Source: CBIHON01 sp966211965 (lineage in GTDB: Bacteria; Pseudomonadota; Gammaproteobacteria; Burkholderiales; Burkholderiaceae_D). From it: a DNA stretch of 64,000 nucleotides. Positions 31,910 through 39,489 of this stretch are shown piece after piece; within the stretch, counting starts at the first letter, position 1; every line of letters starts with the position of its first letter. The notes beneath the pieces are model-generated. The model worked only from the letters and a program-made list of their open reading frames with translations. It did no database searches and was not told the DNA's origin. Position numbers and translations under genes: made by a program. The stretch spans positions 1 to 64,000 of the forward strand of contig CBIHON010000005.1 in NCBI GenBank assembly GCA_966211965.1, given 5' to 3'.

Positions 31910-33667
31910 ATGACTACCATGACTTCCCGCCTTAACTGGCCACGCGGTACGGTCGTGACGCTGACCGCGATCGCGATCTTCCTGCCGCTCTCAATTATCT
32001 TTTATCAGAGCTTCTTGTCGGCGCCGTTTTTCATGCCGACCAAGATCATCAACCTGGATTCGTATCGTTTCATCTTTGAAGATGCGGATTTCCGCGCAGC
32101 CTTCACCAACAGCTTCATGCTGGCCGGCGGGCTGGCCCTGGTGGCGGTTCCGCTGGGCGCGATGCTGGCCTTCCTGATGGTGCGCACCGATCTGCCGGGC
32201 CGGAAATGGATCGGGCCGCTGCTGCTGGTGCCGATCTTCGTTTCGCCGATGGTGATGGCCTTCGGTTACGTGGTATCGATGGGACCGGTCGGCTTCTATA
32301 CGCTGTGGGTCAAGCAATTGACCGGCGTACAGCCATGGAATATCTATTCCTTCTTCAGCATCGTGCTGATCGCCGGTTTGACCCATGTGCCGCATGTCTA
32401 CCTGTATGCATCGTCGGCGCTCAAGAGCCTGGGTTCCGATGTGGAGGAGGCGGCGCGCGTGACCGGTGCCTCGCCGTGGCAGGTTGCACTCAACGTCTCG
32501 CTGCCGATGATCATGCCGGCGCTGGCTTATGCCGGCGTACTGGTGATCTTCCTCGGCTTCGAAGTGTTCGGCCTAGTGCTGGTGCTGGGCGACCCCGAAG
32601 GCCACCTGGTGATGGCGACCTATCTGTACAAGCTGACCAACAAGCTGGGTACGCCGTCCTATCATCTGATGGCGGCAGTCGCCGTTTGCCTGGTCGCAGT
32701 GACCCTGCCGTTGGTCCTGTTTCAACGCTGGCTATTGAAGTCGGCCAACAAATATGTCTCGATCAAGGGCAAAGGTTCGCGCCAGAAAGCGCTGCCGCTG
32801 GGCAAATGGAAATGGGTGGCTTTCGGCGTGATCGCCTTCTGGCTGCTGTTTACCATCATCGTGCCGATTTCCGGCATCGCGCTGCGCTCTTTCGTGTCGA
32901 ATTGGGGCGAAGGCATGAAGCTGGCCGAAGCCTTGACCATGCAGCATTTCCTCGACATATGGGAGCAACCCTCGCTGCTGCGCGGCATCGTCAACACGGT
33001 GCTGATCGGCGTCATCGGCGGCGGCGTGGCGGTGATGTGCTACAGCGCGATCGCACTGGCCGCGCATCGCAAGCCCGACAGCATTACGCGCTTCCTCGAC
33101 TACAGCGTGCTGGTCCCGCGCGCTATTCCGGGCTTGCTGGCCGGCTTATCCTTCCTCTGGGTTTTCCTGTTCGTGCCGGCGGCATTGGACAATGTGCTCA
33201 AGGGAATGGACAACGGCATCGCGCTATGGCTTAGCGAACACCTGATCCCGCAAATGCGCGCCCTGCGCTCGACCATTTTCTCGGTGTGGATCGCGTATTC
33301 GGTGGTATGGATGGCCTATGGCTTGCGCCTGATTTCAACGGCGCTGCTGCAGGTCGGGCCGGAACTGGAAGAGGCTGCGCGTGCGGTCGGTGCGAGCCGC
33401 GCCAAGGTGACGCGCGACGTCACGCTGCCGCTGGTGCGTTTTGGCTTGCTGGGCGCCTGGCTGATGGTATTCCTGATTTTCGAGCGCGAGTATTCGACCG
33501 GCGTGTACCTGCTCTCGCCCGGCACCGAGGTAATCGGTGCGTTGTTGGTGTCGATGTGGGCGGCAGGGGCGACCGATCTGGTTGCGGCACTGTCTTTCAT
33601 CAATATCGCCCTGGTGGCAATTGGCCTGGGCATTGCGTTACGTTTCGGAGTGAAATTACATGACTAA
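31910..33667 (+). CDS. AfuB/FbpB-type ABC transporter permease (fused, two domains)
   Basis: 585 residues, about twelve membrane helices, with two tandem BPD_transp_1 domains. Each carries an EAA-loop: EEAARVTGASPWQVALNVSL near residue 181 and EEAARAVGASRAKVTRDVTL near residue 487, the docking sites for the ATPase. This double-length layout is typical of iron/sugar-phosphate/2-aminoethylphosphonate-type permeases. No good ribosome binding site is visible before the ATG at 31910; a second ATG lies at 31919. The stop overlaps the next gene start. It works with the binding protein upstream and ATPase downstream. Confidence 0.92.
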   Translation: MTTMTSRLNWPRGTVVTLTAIAIFLPLSIIFYQSFLSAPFFMPTKIINLDSYRFIFEDADFRAAFTNSFMLAGGLALVAVPLGAMLAFLMVRTDLPGRKWIGPLLLVPIFVSPMVMAFGYVVSMGPVGFYTLWVKQLTGVQPWNIYSFFSIVLIAGLTHVPHVYLYASSALKSLGSDVEEAARVTGASPWQVALNVSLPMIMPALAYAGVLVIFLGFEVFGLVLVLGDPEGHLVMATYLYKLTNKLGTPSYHLMAAVAVCLVAVTLPLVLFQRWLLKSANKYVSIKGKGSRQKALPLGKWKWVAFGVIAFWLLFTIIVPISGIALRSFVSNWGEGMKLAEALTMQHFLDIWEQPSLLRGIVNTVLIGVIGGGVAVMCYSAIALAAHRKPDSITRFLDYSVLVPRAIPGLLAGLSFLWVFLFVPAALDNVLKGMDNGIALWLSEHLIPQMRALRSTIFSVWIAYSVVWMAYGLRLISTALLQVGPELEEAARAVGASRAKVTRDVTLPLVRFGLLGAWLMVFLIFEREYSTGVYLLSPGTEVIGALLVSMWAAGATDLVAALSFINIALVAIGLGIALRFGVKLHD

Positions 33668-34865
33668 CTTATCGATTATCAAACAACGCGCGGAAGGCGC
33701 CGCAACGAGCAGTGCAGCATCGACGCCGGCGACTCCGATCAAAATCAAGCGCGGCGGAACATCGTCTTCGGCGAATCTCAGGGAGAACAGCATGTCGGAA
33801 TTGAGCGTCAACGATCTCCACCTCGACTATGGCAGCGGGGCCTCGGCCAACCCGATCCTCAAGGGCGTGTCGATGCAATTGCAGCGCGGCGAAGTGGTCG
33901 CCTTGCTGGGCCCTTCCGGCAGCGGCAAGACCACGCTGTTGCGCGCCGTGGCCGGCTTGGAAAGCCCGAAGTCGGGCACCATCCAGATCGGCGATCACGT
34001 GTTCTTCGACGGCAAGCGCAAGATCGAAGTGCCGGCCGAAGAACGCAACCTCGGCCTGGTGTTTCAGTCCTACGCGCTGTGGCCGCACAAGACGGTATCC
34101 AACAACGTCGCCTACGGTCTGCAATTGCGCAAGATGAACAGCAGCGAGATCGCCGAGCGCGTCAAGACTGTCTTGGGCCAGCTCGGCCTGGGACATCTGG
34201 GCGATCGCTTCCCGCACCAGCTTTCTGGCGGCCAGCAGCAGCGCGTGGCAATTGCGCGGGCCTTGGTGTACAACCCGCCGGTAATCCTGCTCGACGAACC
34301 GCTGTCGAACCTGGACGCCAAGCTGCGCGAAGAAGCACGTGCCTTCCTGCGCGAGCTGATCGTGCGGCTCGGCTTGTCGGCCCTGATGGTGACGCATGAC
34401 CAGGCCGAGGCAATGGCGATTTCCGACCGCATCCTGTTGCTCAACAACGGCAAGATCGAACAGCAGGGCGCACCGCAAAGCATGTATGAAACGCCCGATT
34501 CCCTGTTCACCGCCGAGTTCATGGGCAGCAACAACCGCCTGCCGGGCCAGGTGATGCAGCGCGAAGGTTCACGCGTGACCTTGCAGATCGATGGCATCAC
34601 GATGCATGGCACGGCGCGCGGCAGCAATGTCGGCGCTGACATCACTGCGATGATCCGGCTCGAACAGGTCCGCATTTCCGATACGCAGACCGACAATGCG
34701 ATCAAGCTGCCGCTGCTGACTTGCATGTATCTGGGCGACCGCTGGGAGTGCCTGTTCCACCGCGGCGGCCACAATGAGATCAGCCTGCGCGCGTATGCAC
34801 CACGCAAATTGGAAGCCGGCGAATATTGGCTGCAGCTGCCGCAGGACAAACTATGGGTATTCTGA
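33660..34865 (+). CDS. AfuC/FbpC-type ABC transporter ATP-binding protein
   Basis: Up to 401 residues. The ATPase has Walker A GPSGSGKTTLLRA, Q-loop FQSYALWPHKTV, signature LSGGQQQRVAIARAL, Walker B VILLDEPLSNLD and H-loop MVTHDQAEA; a C-terminal TOBE-like region follows. The ATG at 33660 overlaps the permease stop and has GGAG nine bases before it. A second ATG at 33792 has AGGGAGAAC just upstream and begins MSELSVNDLHLDYGSG, where typical family members start; the extra 44 residues are low-complexity Ala/Ser/Thr. Either start is possible. It energises the permease encoded just upstream. Confidence 0.92.
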   Translation: MTNLSIIKQRAEGAATSSAASTPATPIKIKRGGTSSSANLRENSMSELSVNDLHLDYGSGASANPILKGVSMQLQRGEVVALLGPSGSGKTTLLRAVAGLESPKSGTIQIGDHVFFDGKRKIEVPAEERNLGLVFQSYALWPHKTVSNNVAYGLQLRKMNSSEIAERVKTVLGQLGLGHLGDRFPHQLSGGQQQRVAIARALVYNPPVILLDEPLSNLDAKLREEARAFLRELIVRLGLSALMVTHDQAEAMAISDRILLLNNGKIEQQGAPQSMYETPDSLFTAEFMGSNNRLPGQVMQREGSRVTLQIDGITMHGTARGSNVGADITAMIRLEQVRISDTQTDNAIKLPLLTCMYLGDRWECLFHRGGHNEISLRAYAPRKLEAGEYWLQLPQDKLWVF

Positions 34866-35028
34866 GCCGCTAGGCGATCATAAGCTTGCAGCCGGGGCCA
34901 TGCTTGTCCTGAAGATTTTCGGGAGAAGTGCCCCCCGGCTCAAGCGAATCCAGCGCCGGCCGCACACGTGCGAACGGTGCTGGAGAATTTGAAAGCCTCC
35001 GGCGAACTGGCCAAGCTGAAAGCCAATA

Positions 35029-36084
35029 TTGAATCCTGCAAGTTCGCGTTCTGTTGTTTTTACCCTGTTGCTCGGCTGGATCGCGGCCAATGCCTGCGTC
35101 TGGCTGCACACGCCGCTGCCTTGGATGATCGGTCCCTTGTTTTCGACCGCGGCGGCGCGCATGACGGGCGTCGAGCTGCGCTGCCCGGTGCAGGTGCGGC
35201 AAGCCGGACAGTGGGCGATCGGCACTGCGCTCGGTCTGTATTTCACGCCGGCGGTGCTCGAGGTATTGGCTTCATACAGCGGCTATATCGGCATCGGCGT
35301 GCTGTTTGCGCTGCTGCTGGGAGCCGCGTGCGGCTGGCTGTTGCACAGACTGTCGGGAGTCGATCAAACCACTGCGTTTTTCGCGATGGCAGTCGGCGGC
35401 GCTTCCGAAATGGCAACCCAGGGTGAACGACACGGTGCAGCGATCGATCGGGTCGCGGCAGCGCACAGCCTGCGCATCATGATGGTGGTGGCAATCATTC
35501 CTTTCGGCTTCAAATTCTGGGGCGTGCACGGGCTCGATTTGTATGTCCCCGGATCGCGCGAAATCCATTACGGCGGCCTGGCGGTGCTGGTGCTGCTGAC
35601 CAGTCTGGGCGCGCTCGGCCTGATGCGATTGAAATGGCCGAATGCCTGGGTCATCGGGCCGCTGGCGGTCGCCATCGGGCTGACTGCATCCGGCGTGCAT
35701 TTGTCGGCGCTGCCGGAATGGCTGGTGCATCTGGGTCAACTGTTTATCGGCATCTCGCTCGGCACCCGTTTCACGCCGGAGTTCCTGCATACGGCGCCGC
35801 GCTATCTGGCCAGCGTCGCGCTTTGCGCCTTGGCCGCGCTGTCGCTCGCGGCCGGGTTCGGCCTCGGCCTGGCATGGTTGAGCGGCATGCATCCGGCTAC
35901 CGCGATTTTGGCGACTTCGCCGGGCGGCATCGCCGAGATGAGCCTGACCGCAAAGACCCTGCAACTGGGCGTGCCGATCGTCACCGCTTTCCACGTTGCG
36001 CGCATGGCGGCGTTGGTGATGCTCATCGGGCCGATGTTCAGGCTGGCGCAGCGGTTGAAATACCGTTTGAGGCCAAACTCATAG
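35029..36084 (+). CDS. AbrB-family membrane protein (possible transporter)
   Basis: 351 residues with roughly ten membrane helices. Two repeats carry the family's LPWMIGPL and ANAWVIGPL motifs (PLPWMIGPLFSTAAA and PNAWVIGPLAVAIG), and MAVGGASEMA and TSPGGIAEMSLTA mark the repeated re-entrant segments. This is the AbrB/COG3180 group, a putative ammonia monooxygenase-like or permease family without a settled function. The start is a TTG at 35029. It lies 163 bases after the ABC ATPase on the same strand and may be part of the regulon. Its stop lies inside the end of the convergent regulator gene. Confidence 0.85.
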   Translation: MNPASSRSVVFTLLLGWIAANACVWLHTPLPWMIGPLFSTAAARMTGVELRCPVQVRQAGQWAIGTALGLYFTPAVLEVLASYSGYIGIGVLFALLLGAACGWLLHRLSGVDQTTAFFAMAVGGASEMATQGERHGAAIDRVAAAHSLRIMMVVAIIPFGFKFWGVHGLDLYVPGSREIHYGGLAVLVLLTSLGALGLMRLKWPNAWVIGPLAVAIGLTASGVHLSALPEWLVHLGQLFIGISLGTRFTPEFLHTAPRYLASVALCALAALSLAAGFGLGLAWLSGMHPATAILATSPGGIAEMSLTAKTLQLGVPIVTAFHVARMAALVMLIGPMFRLAQRLKYRLRPNS

Positions 36085-36610
36085 GACGTCCATCACGGCG
36101 CTGTCGCCCAGGTAGAGTTCTTTCTTCCTGCCCCGGGAGCATTTCATGATCGGCATCGTGCACCAGGCTGATCTTGAGCCGCTCCAGCGGAAATTGACGC
36201 AAGTGCTGGAAGACGCTTTGGTTGATCGCTATCGTCGCCTGCGTGATCAGCAGGTCGACGTCGTGATAGCGGCGCTGCGGATTACGCCTGCGCACCGCGA
36301 ATAAGCGTCTGGGGCTCGCTTGCTGCACCAGGACGCAGCGAAATACGTCTTCCAGCGTCACGCGGGCCGGATCGCAGGCCAGTACCCAGTGCCCGGGCAT
36401 GTCCGCATGCTCTTGGATCATCTGCGTGCCCAACAGTCCTGCGCATGATTGCTCCAGGGCTGTCAGCGGGTGGCCTGTATCGCTCTCCAATTGCGCGAAG
36501 CTGAGTGGGCACGGCGCGCTCGACACCAGCGCAGTCAGGATTTCGGTGGCAAGCAGGAACCGATCATGGAGTGCGCCATTACCCAAAATGCAGTCGTCGG
36601 CGATTGCCAT
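36038..36610 (-). CDS. Rrf2-like winged-helix transcriptional regulator (putative)
   Basis: 190 residues from the ATG at 36610, preceded by ACAGGAGC; a longer frame to 36715 lacks a ribosome binding site. The N-terminal part (LATEILTALVSSAPCPLSFA, then QLESDTGHP and a helix LTALEQSCAGLLGTQMI) resembles the winged helix of Rrf2-like regulators, but no Fe-S cysteine trio (C-x5-C-x7-C) is visible. The rest, ending in an unusual basic/Ala-rich tail, has no known domain. Its last 47 bases overlap the AbrB-family gene on the other strand. A perfect palindrome lies about 125 bases upstream and could be its own operator. Confidence 0.65.
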   Translation of the reverse strand: MAIADDCILGNGALHDRFLLATEILTALVSSAPCPLSFAQLESDTGHPLTALEQSCAGLLGTQMIQEHADMPGHWVLACDPARVTLEDVFRCVLVQQASPRRLFAVRRRNPQRRYHDVDLLITQATIAINQSVFQHLRQFPLERLKISLVHDADHEMLPGQEERTLPGRQRRDGRPMSLASNGISTAAPA

Positions 36611-37181
36611 GGATGCTCCTGTTAGCCGGTTAAAAGATAAGAACGGTAAACCCGCTCCCGTCCTGCTGGACGGGCAGCTATCGTAGACGACTCGGCGAGG
36701 ACGATCCAATGCCATATCTGCATCGGATTATGCCGATATGGCATATCCGCTATTTTTCCGCGGACCAACGGCAGATTTGCCAGTGTGCTTTCAATTCATG
36801 AGCTGGATCAGGATCAGGATATCTGCCTGAACCGCCTGTGGTTCATCGTGTTGCACACATACGCACGATCATCGATTGAATTCTGAAACGGATTTTTTTC
36901 AGCGTTCTTCGACTTGAAGACGATCAATCAATATCCTGTTGCAACTTGTATCAAGGCAAATCTCATTTTGATTCGGGTTTGAAAAGAGCCGCATGCAAGC
37001 AGTCAGTGCAAGCCTGGAACGGCGAGATCAACTCTACCCGCCCAACAAACAACATGGGCCGTTTTCGCGTCGTCCCGGGGCTTCGAATTTAGGCGAGGAA
37101 AAGCAAATTCCCTTCCCCAAATGCGGACTAATCCCGCTACACTAAGATGGGCCTTTAACGAACCTGATTAGCTTCCGAAAC
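36611..37181. other. Intergenic region upstream of the Rrf2-like regulator and the 252-residue gene
   Basis: About 570 bases between two divergent genes. Palindromic DNA sits near 36709-36747 (listed separately). The remainder is A+T-richer, with CTACACTAAG close to 37139 as a possible -10 for the plus-strand gene, but no matching -35 was obvious. No gene was found. Confidence 0.4.
36709..36747. promoter_or_regulatory. Palindromic repeat, candidate operator of the Rrf2-like regulator
   Basis: ATGCCATATC (36709-36718) is mirrored by GATATGGCAT (36735-36744). The right half is itself part of a perfect 13-base palindrome, GATATGGCATATC (36735-36747). Such symmetry upstream of a regulator suggests a dimer-binding site for autoregulation. 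Confidence 0.45.
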
Positions 37182-37940
37182 ATGAAACCCCTTGCTCCCG
37201 GCACCATCATTTTTCACCGCCACCGCGGTTATGGCGTGATCACGGCTGTCAACCTGCTGACCGGTTGGATTTCCGCGCGCTTCGGCAGCGAAATCGGTAC
37301 GCTCGACTTGAATCTGTCTTCGGACGAAGTGCAACACGCCGATGGAGAAGCAATCCGGTTCCGGCGCGCGCCGCCCGAACGGATGCCGCATGCCCGGCTG
37401 CTGGCGATGGTGCGCGAACTGCATCGGGCCGGTTATCAGCGGCTCTACCTGTATAGCTGGCCGAAGGCGTCGGGCTTGCACTGGCGCTGGCATCTGTTTT
37501 CCGGGCAGCGCAACTGGATGGAGCGTCCGTGGCGCGAAGGATGGTACGGCTCGGGCGCGGATTACAACTTCAATCCGGTGATGGGCTGGGGCGACGCGCC
37601 GGGTGCCACGCCGCAAGAATTGGCCAGTTCGCTGGCGCAATTCGATCCGCACGGATTGGCGCAGGCGCTGGGCCGCGACGAAGACCATAGCGCCTGGTTT
37701 GAGACGGTGTGCGATGCCTTGTTGCCGGATTATGCCTTTACGCTCGGCTGGGATTGCCGCAATGGTCCGGTGCCGGATGCCTTGCCGGTCATCGCGGTCA
37801 AGCGCGGCGTGCCGGACTATGCCGGGCCGGATTTGCCTTGGCCGCCGGGCTGGGCGCGCTTATGGGGATCGAATGCGGCGGGAGCCAAGGCCAACCCCCT
37901 ATGCAATGCCGCGGGCGCGCCGTTCGACCTGGCTCGGTGA
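37182..37940 (+). CDS. Protein of unknown function
   Basis: 252 residues, soluble, no signal peptide. An N-terminal beta-like segment (GTIIFHRHRGYGVITAVN) resembles small RNA-polymerase-binding or CarD-like Tudor folds in its HRGYGVI pattern but this is weak. The central region is rich in Trp (LHWRWHLFSGQRNWMERPWR) and Gly. No family recognised. The ATG at 37182 has a weak ribosome binding site (CCGAAAC). It stands alone between a divergent regulator and the convergent dehydrogenase gene, which ends 40 bases beyond its stop. Confidence 0.65.
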   Translation: MKPLAPGTIIFHRHRGYGVITAVNLLTGWISARFGSEIGTLDLNLSSDEVQHADGEAIRFRRAPPERMPHARLLAMVRELHRAGYQRLYLYSWPKASGLHWRWHLFSGQRNWMERPWREGWYGSGADYNFNPVMGWGDAPGATPQELASSLAQFDPHGLAQALGRDEDHSAWFETVCDALLPDYAFTLGWDCRNGPVPDALPVIAVKRGVPDYAGPDLPWPPGWARLWGSNAAGAKANPLCNAAGAPFDLAR

Positions 37941-37980
37941 GACCCCGAACAGGTTCCGGGAACCGGGCGCTCGCTTCGGA

Positions 37981-38958
37981 TTACGCCGGCCGCAGGACGT
38001 TTTTCGGCGTCCCGTTGGCGAAATCAACGATGTTCTGGAAGGCCGCGCGAAAATACAACTCGTAGCTATCCTTTTCCACATAGCCCAAATGCGGCGTCGC
38101 CAGGACGTTTTCCATCTGCAGCAGGGGCCAATCGTACGGTAGAGGTTCGGTTTCAAATACATCAAGCGCGGCATAGCCTGGATGGCCCTGGCGCAAGGCC
38201 GCCTCCAGCGCGCCGCTTGCAACGAGTTCGGCGCGGCTGGTGTTGACGAATATGGCGGATGATTTCATACGGCTCAGGTCGGCTTCGCTGACGATGGCGC
38301 GGGTTGCGTCGTTTAGACGAAGATGCAATGAAACAACGTCTGAATTGCTGAAAAAGTCTTCTTTCGAGGCAGCGGCCTGATAGCCGTCGCCAACCGCCTG
38401 GACGCGGCTGGCCTCACGGCCCCAGACCAGGATGCTCATGCCGAAGGCCTTGCCGTAACCGGCCACCATGCGTCCGATCTTGCCGTAACCCCAAATGCCC
38501 AGCGTCCTGCCTTTCAAGACCGTGCCCAGGCTGTTGTATCCTGGCGCGGTGGAAGCGGTTTGCCATGTACCCTGTTTCAGGTTTGCCGCGTATTGCGGGA
38601 TCTTGCGGCTGGCCGCCATGATCAAGGCCCAGGTCAGTTCGGCTGGTGCCGTCGGGTCGCCGACTCCTTCGACGATCGTGATGCCTGCCGATGCGGCAGC
38701 ACCCAGATCGATGTGTCCGCTGACCTTGCCGGTTTGGGATATCAATTTGAGTTTCGGCAGTTTGGCCAGCAAGGCTTTCGACAAGACGGTGCGCTCGCGG
38801 ATCAGCACCACTGCATCGAAATCGGCCAGCCGGATCGCGAGTTGACCGACACCGCGTGTTGAATTGGTAAAGACTTTGACCTCGTGGCCCTCCAGCAGCT
38901 TGAAGCAGTCAAGATGGCGAACACAGTCCTGATAATCGTCGAGAATAGCAATTTTCAT
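37981..38958 (-). CDS. D-isomer-specific 2-hydroxyacid dehydrogenase
   Basis: 325 residues, from ATG 38958 (MKIAILDDYQDC); a frame up to 39084 adds 42 unrelated residues. NAD(P)-binding Rossmann motif: LGIWGYGKIGRMVAGYGKAF. Catalytic residues follow in the usual order: Arg in FVNTSRAELV, Glu in the ALDVFETEPLP segment, and His in LATPHLGYV. It is expected to reduce a 2-ketoacid to a D-2-hydroxyacid or the reverse; the exact substrate is not evident. The best-known relatives are SerA-like and hydroxypyruvate-type enzymes. It is divergent from pckG with a 531-base intergenic region, and stands alone on its strand. Confidence 0.88.
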   Translation of the reverse strand: MKIAILDDYQDCVRHLDCFKLLEGHEVKVFTNSTRGVGQLAIRLADFDAVVLIRERTVLSKALLAKLPKLKLISQTGKVSGHIDLGAAASAGITIVEGVGDPTAPAELTWALIMAASRKIPQYAANLKQGTWQTASTAPGYNSLGTVLKGRTLGIWGYGKIGRMVAGYGKAFGMSILVWGREASRVQAVGDGYQAAASKEDFFSNSDVVSLHLRLNDATRAIVSEADLSRMKSSAIFVNTSRAELVASGALEAALRQGHPGYAALDVFETEPLPYDWPLLQMENVLATPHLGYVEKDSYELYFRAAFQNIVDFANGTPKNVLRPA

Positions 38959-39261
38959 TGGGTTTTCGTGAAGGTATAACTTGCATTTACGGCACACCAT
39001 TTCCCTGTCGCCGCGATAAGTGCCTGCACGGCATCGAGACGGCAACGCCGCTCGTAAAAAATCATAGTCCGGGCCAGCTTTCAATACGCTTTCGTAACGG
39101 CAATCAGATGATGTCAGTTTCCGAAAAATAATGTTATTTCAATCTGGATGCTCTAAGTGCGCTAGCTCGCACCTCTTCGTAAGAAAATAACGCATATCCT
39201 AAAAAACAAAATACCTTACTACTAAAGTCAACAATTATTACTACAATTTTGTCGTAAGTCG

Positions 39262-39290
39262 TTGAGAACCGGTATTCGCGGGTGTACAAT
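39262..39290 (+). promoter_or_regulatory. Candidate sigma-70 promoter of pckG
   Basis: TTGAGA (39262-39267) and TACAAT (39285-39290) are separated by exactly 17 bases. Transcription from about 39297 would give a leader of roughly 190 bases before the pckG ATG. Confidence 0.6.
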
Positions 39291-39324
39291 CGCCCCCTAT
39301 TTTTCGCATTAAAGCAAGCCCATC

Positions 39325-39353
39325 AGCCTGAAGATTATTCCAAATTTCAGGCT
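39325..39353 (+). repeat. First hairpin of the pckG leader
   Basis: AGCCTGAA (39325-39332) pairs perfectly with TTCAGGCT (39346-39353) around a 13-base loop, about 30 bases into the predicted transcript. Confidence 0.5.
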
Positions 39354-39355
39354 AT

Positions 39356-39379
39356 GCGGTCGCCAATCCGACCGCTTTT
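39356..39379 (+). terminator. Terminator-like hairpin in the pckG leader (possible attenuator)
   Basis: GCGGTCG (39356-39362) pairs with CGACCGC (39369-39375) around CCAATC and is followed by TTTTC. It is upstream of the gene, directly after the first hairpin, so it could attenuate transcription; the T-tract is short. Confidence 0.4.
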
Positions 39380-39489
39380 CGACAAGACCGCCGTACCGCT
39401 AGTTAATAAGCGCTAGCCACAAGCTGACGACGATCCTGCCGTGCCGGGACAAGACAGAATTTTCTTTATTGGCATTGGAGGTAGTTTTT

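Larger units (their letters stand above)
38959..39489. other. Divergent intergenic region between dehydrogenase and pckG
   Basis: About 530 bases; holds a strong plus-strand promoter and a structured leader for pckG (listed separately) and an A+T-rich stretch at 39180-39250. Presumably also the promoter of the dehydrogenase. No gene was seen. Confidence 0.5.
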
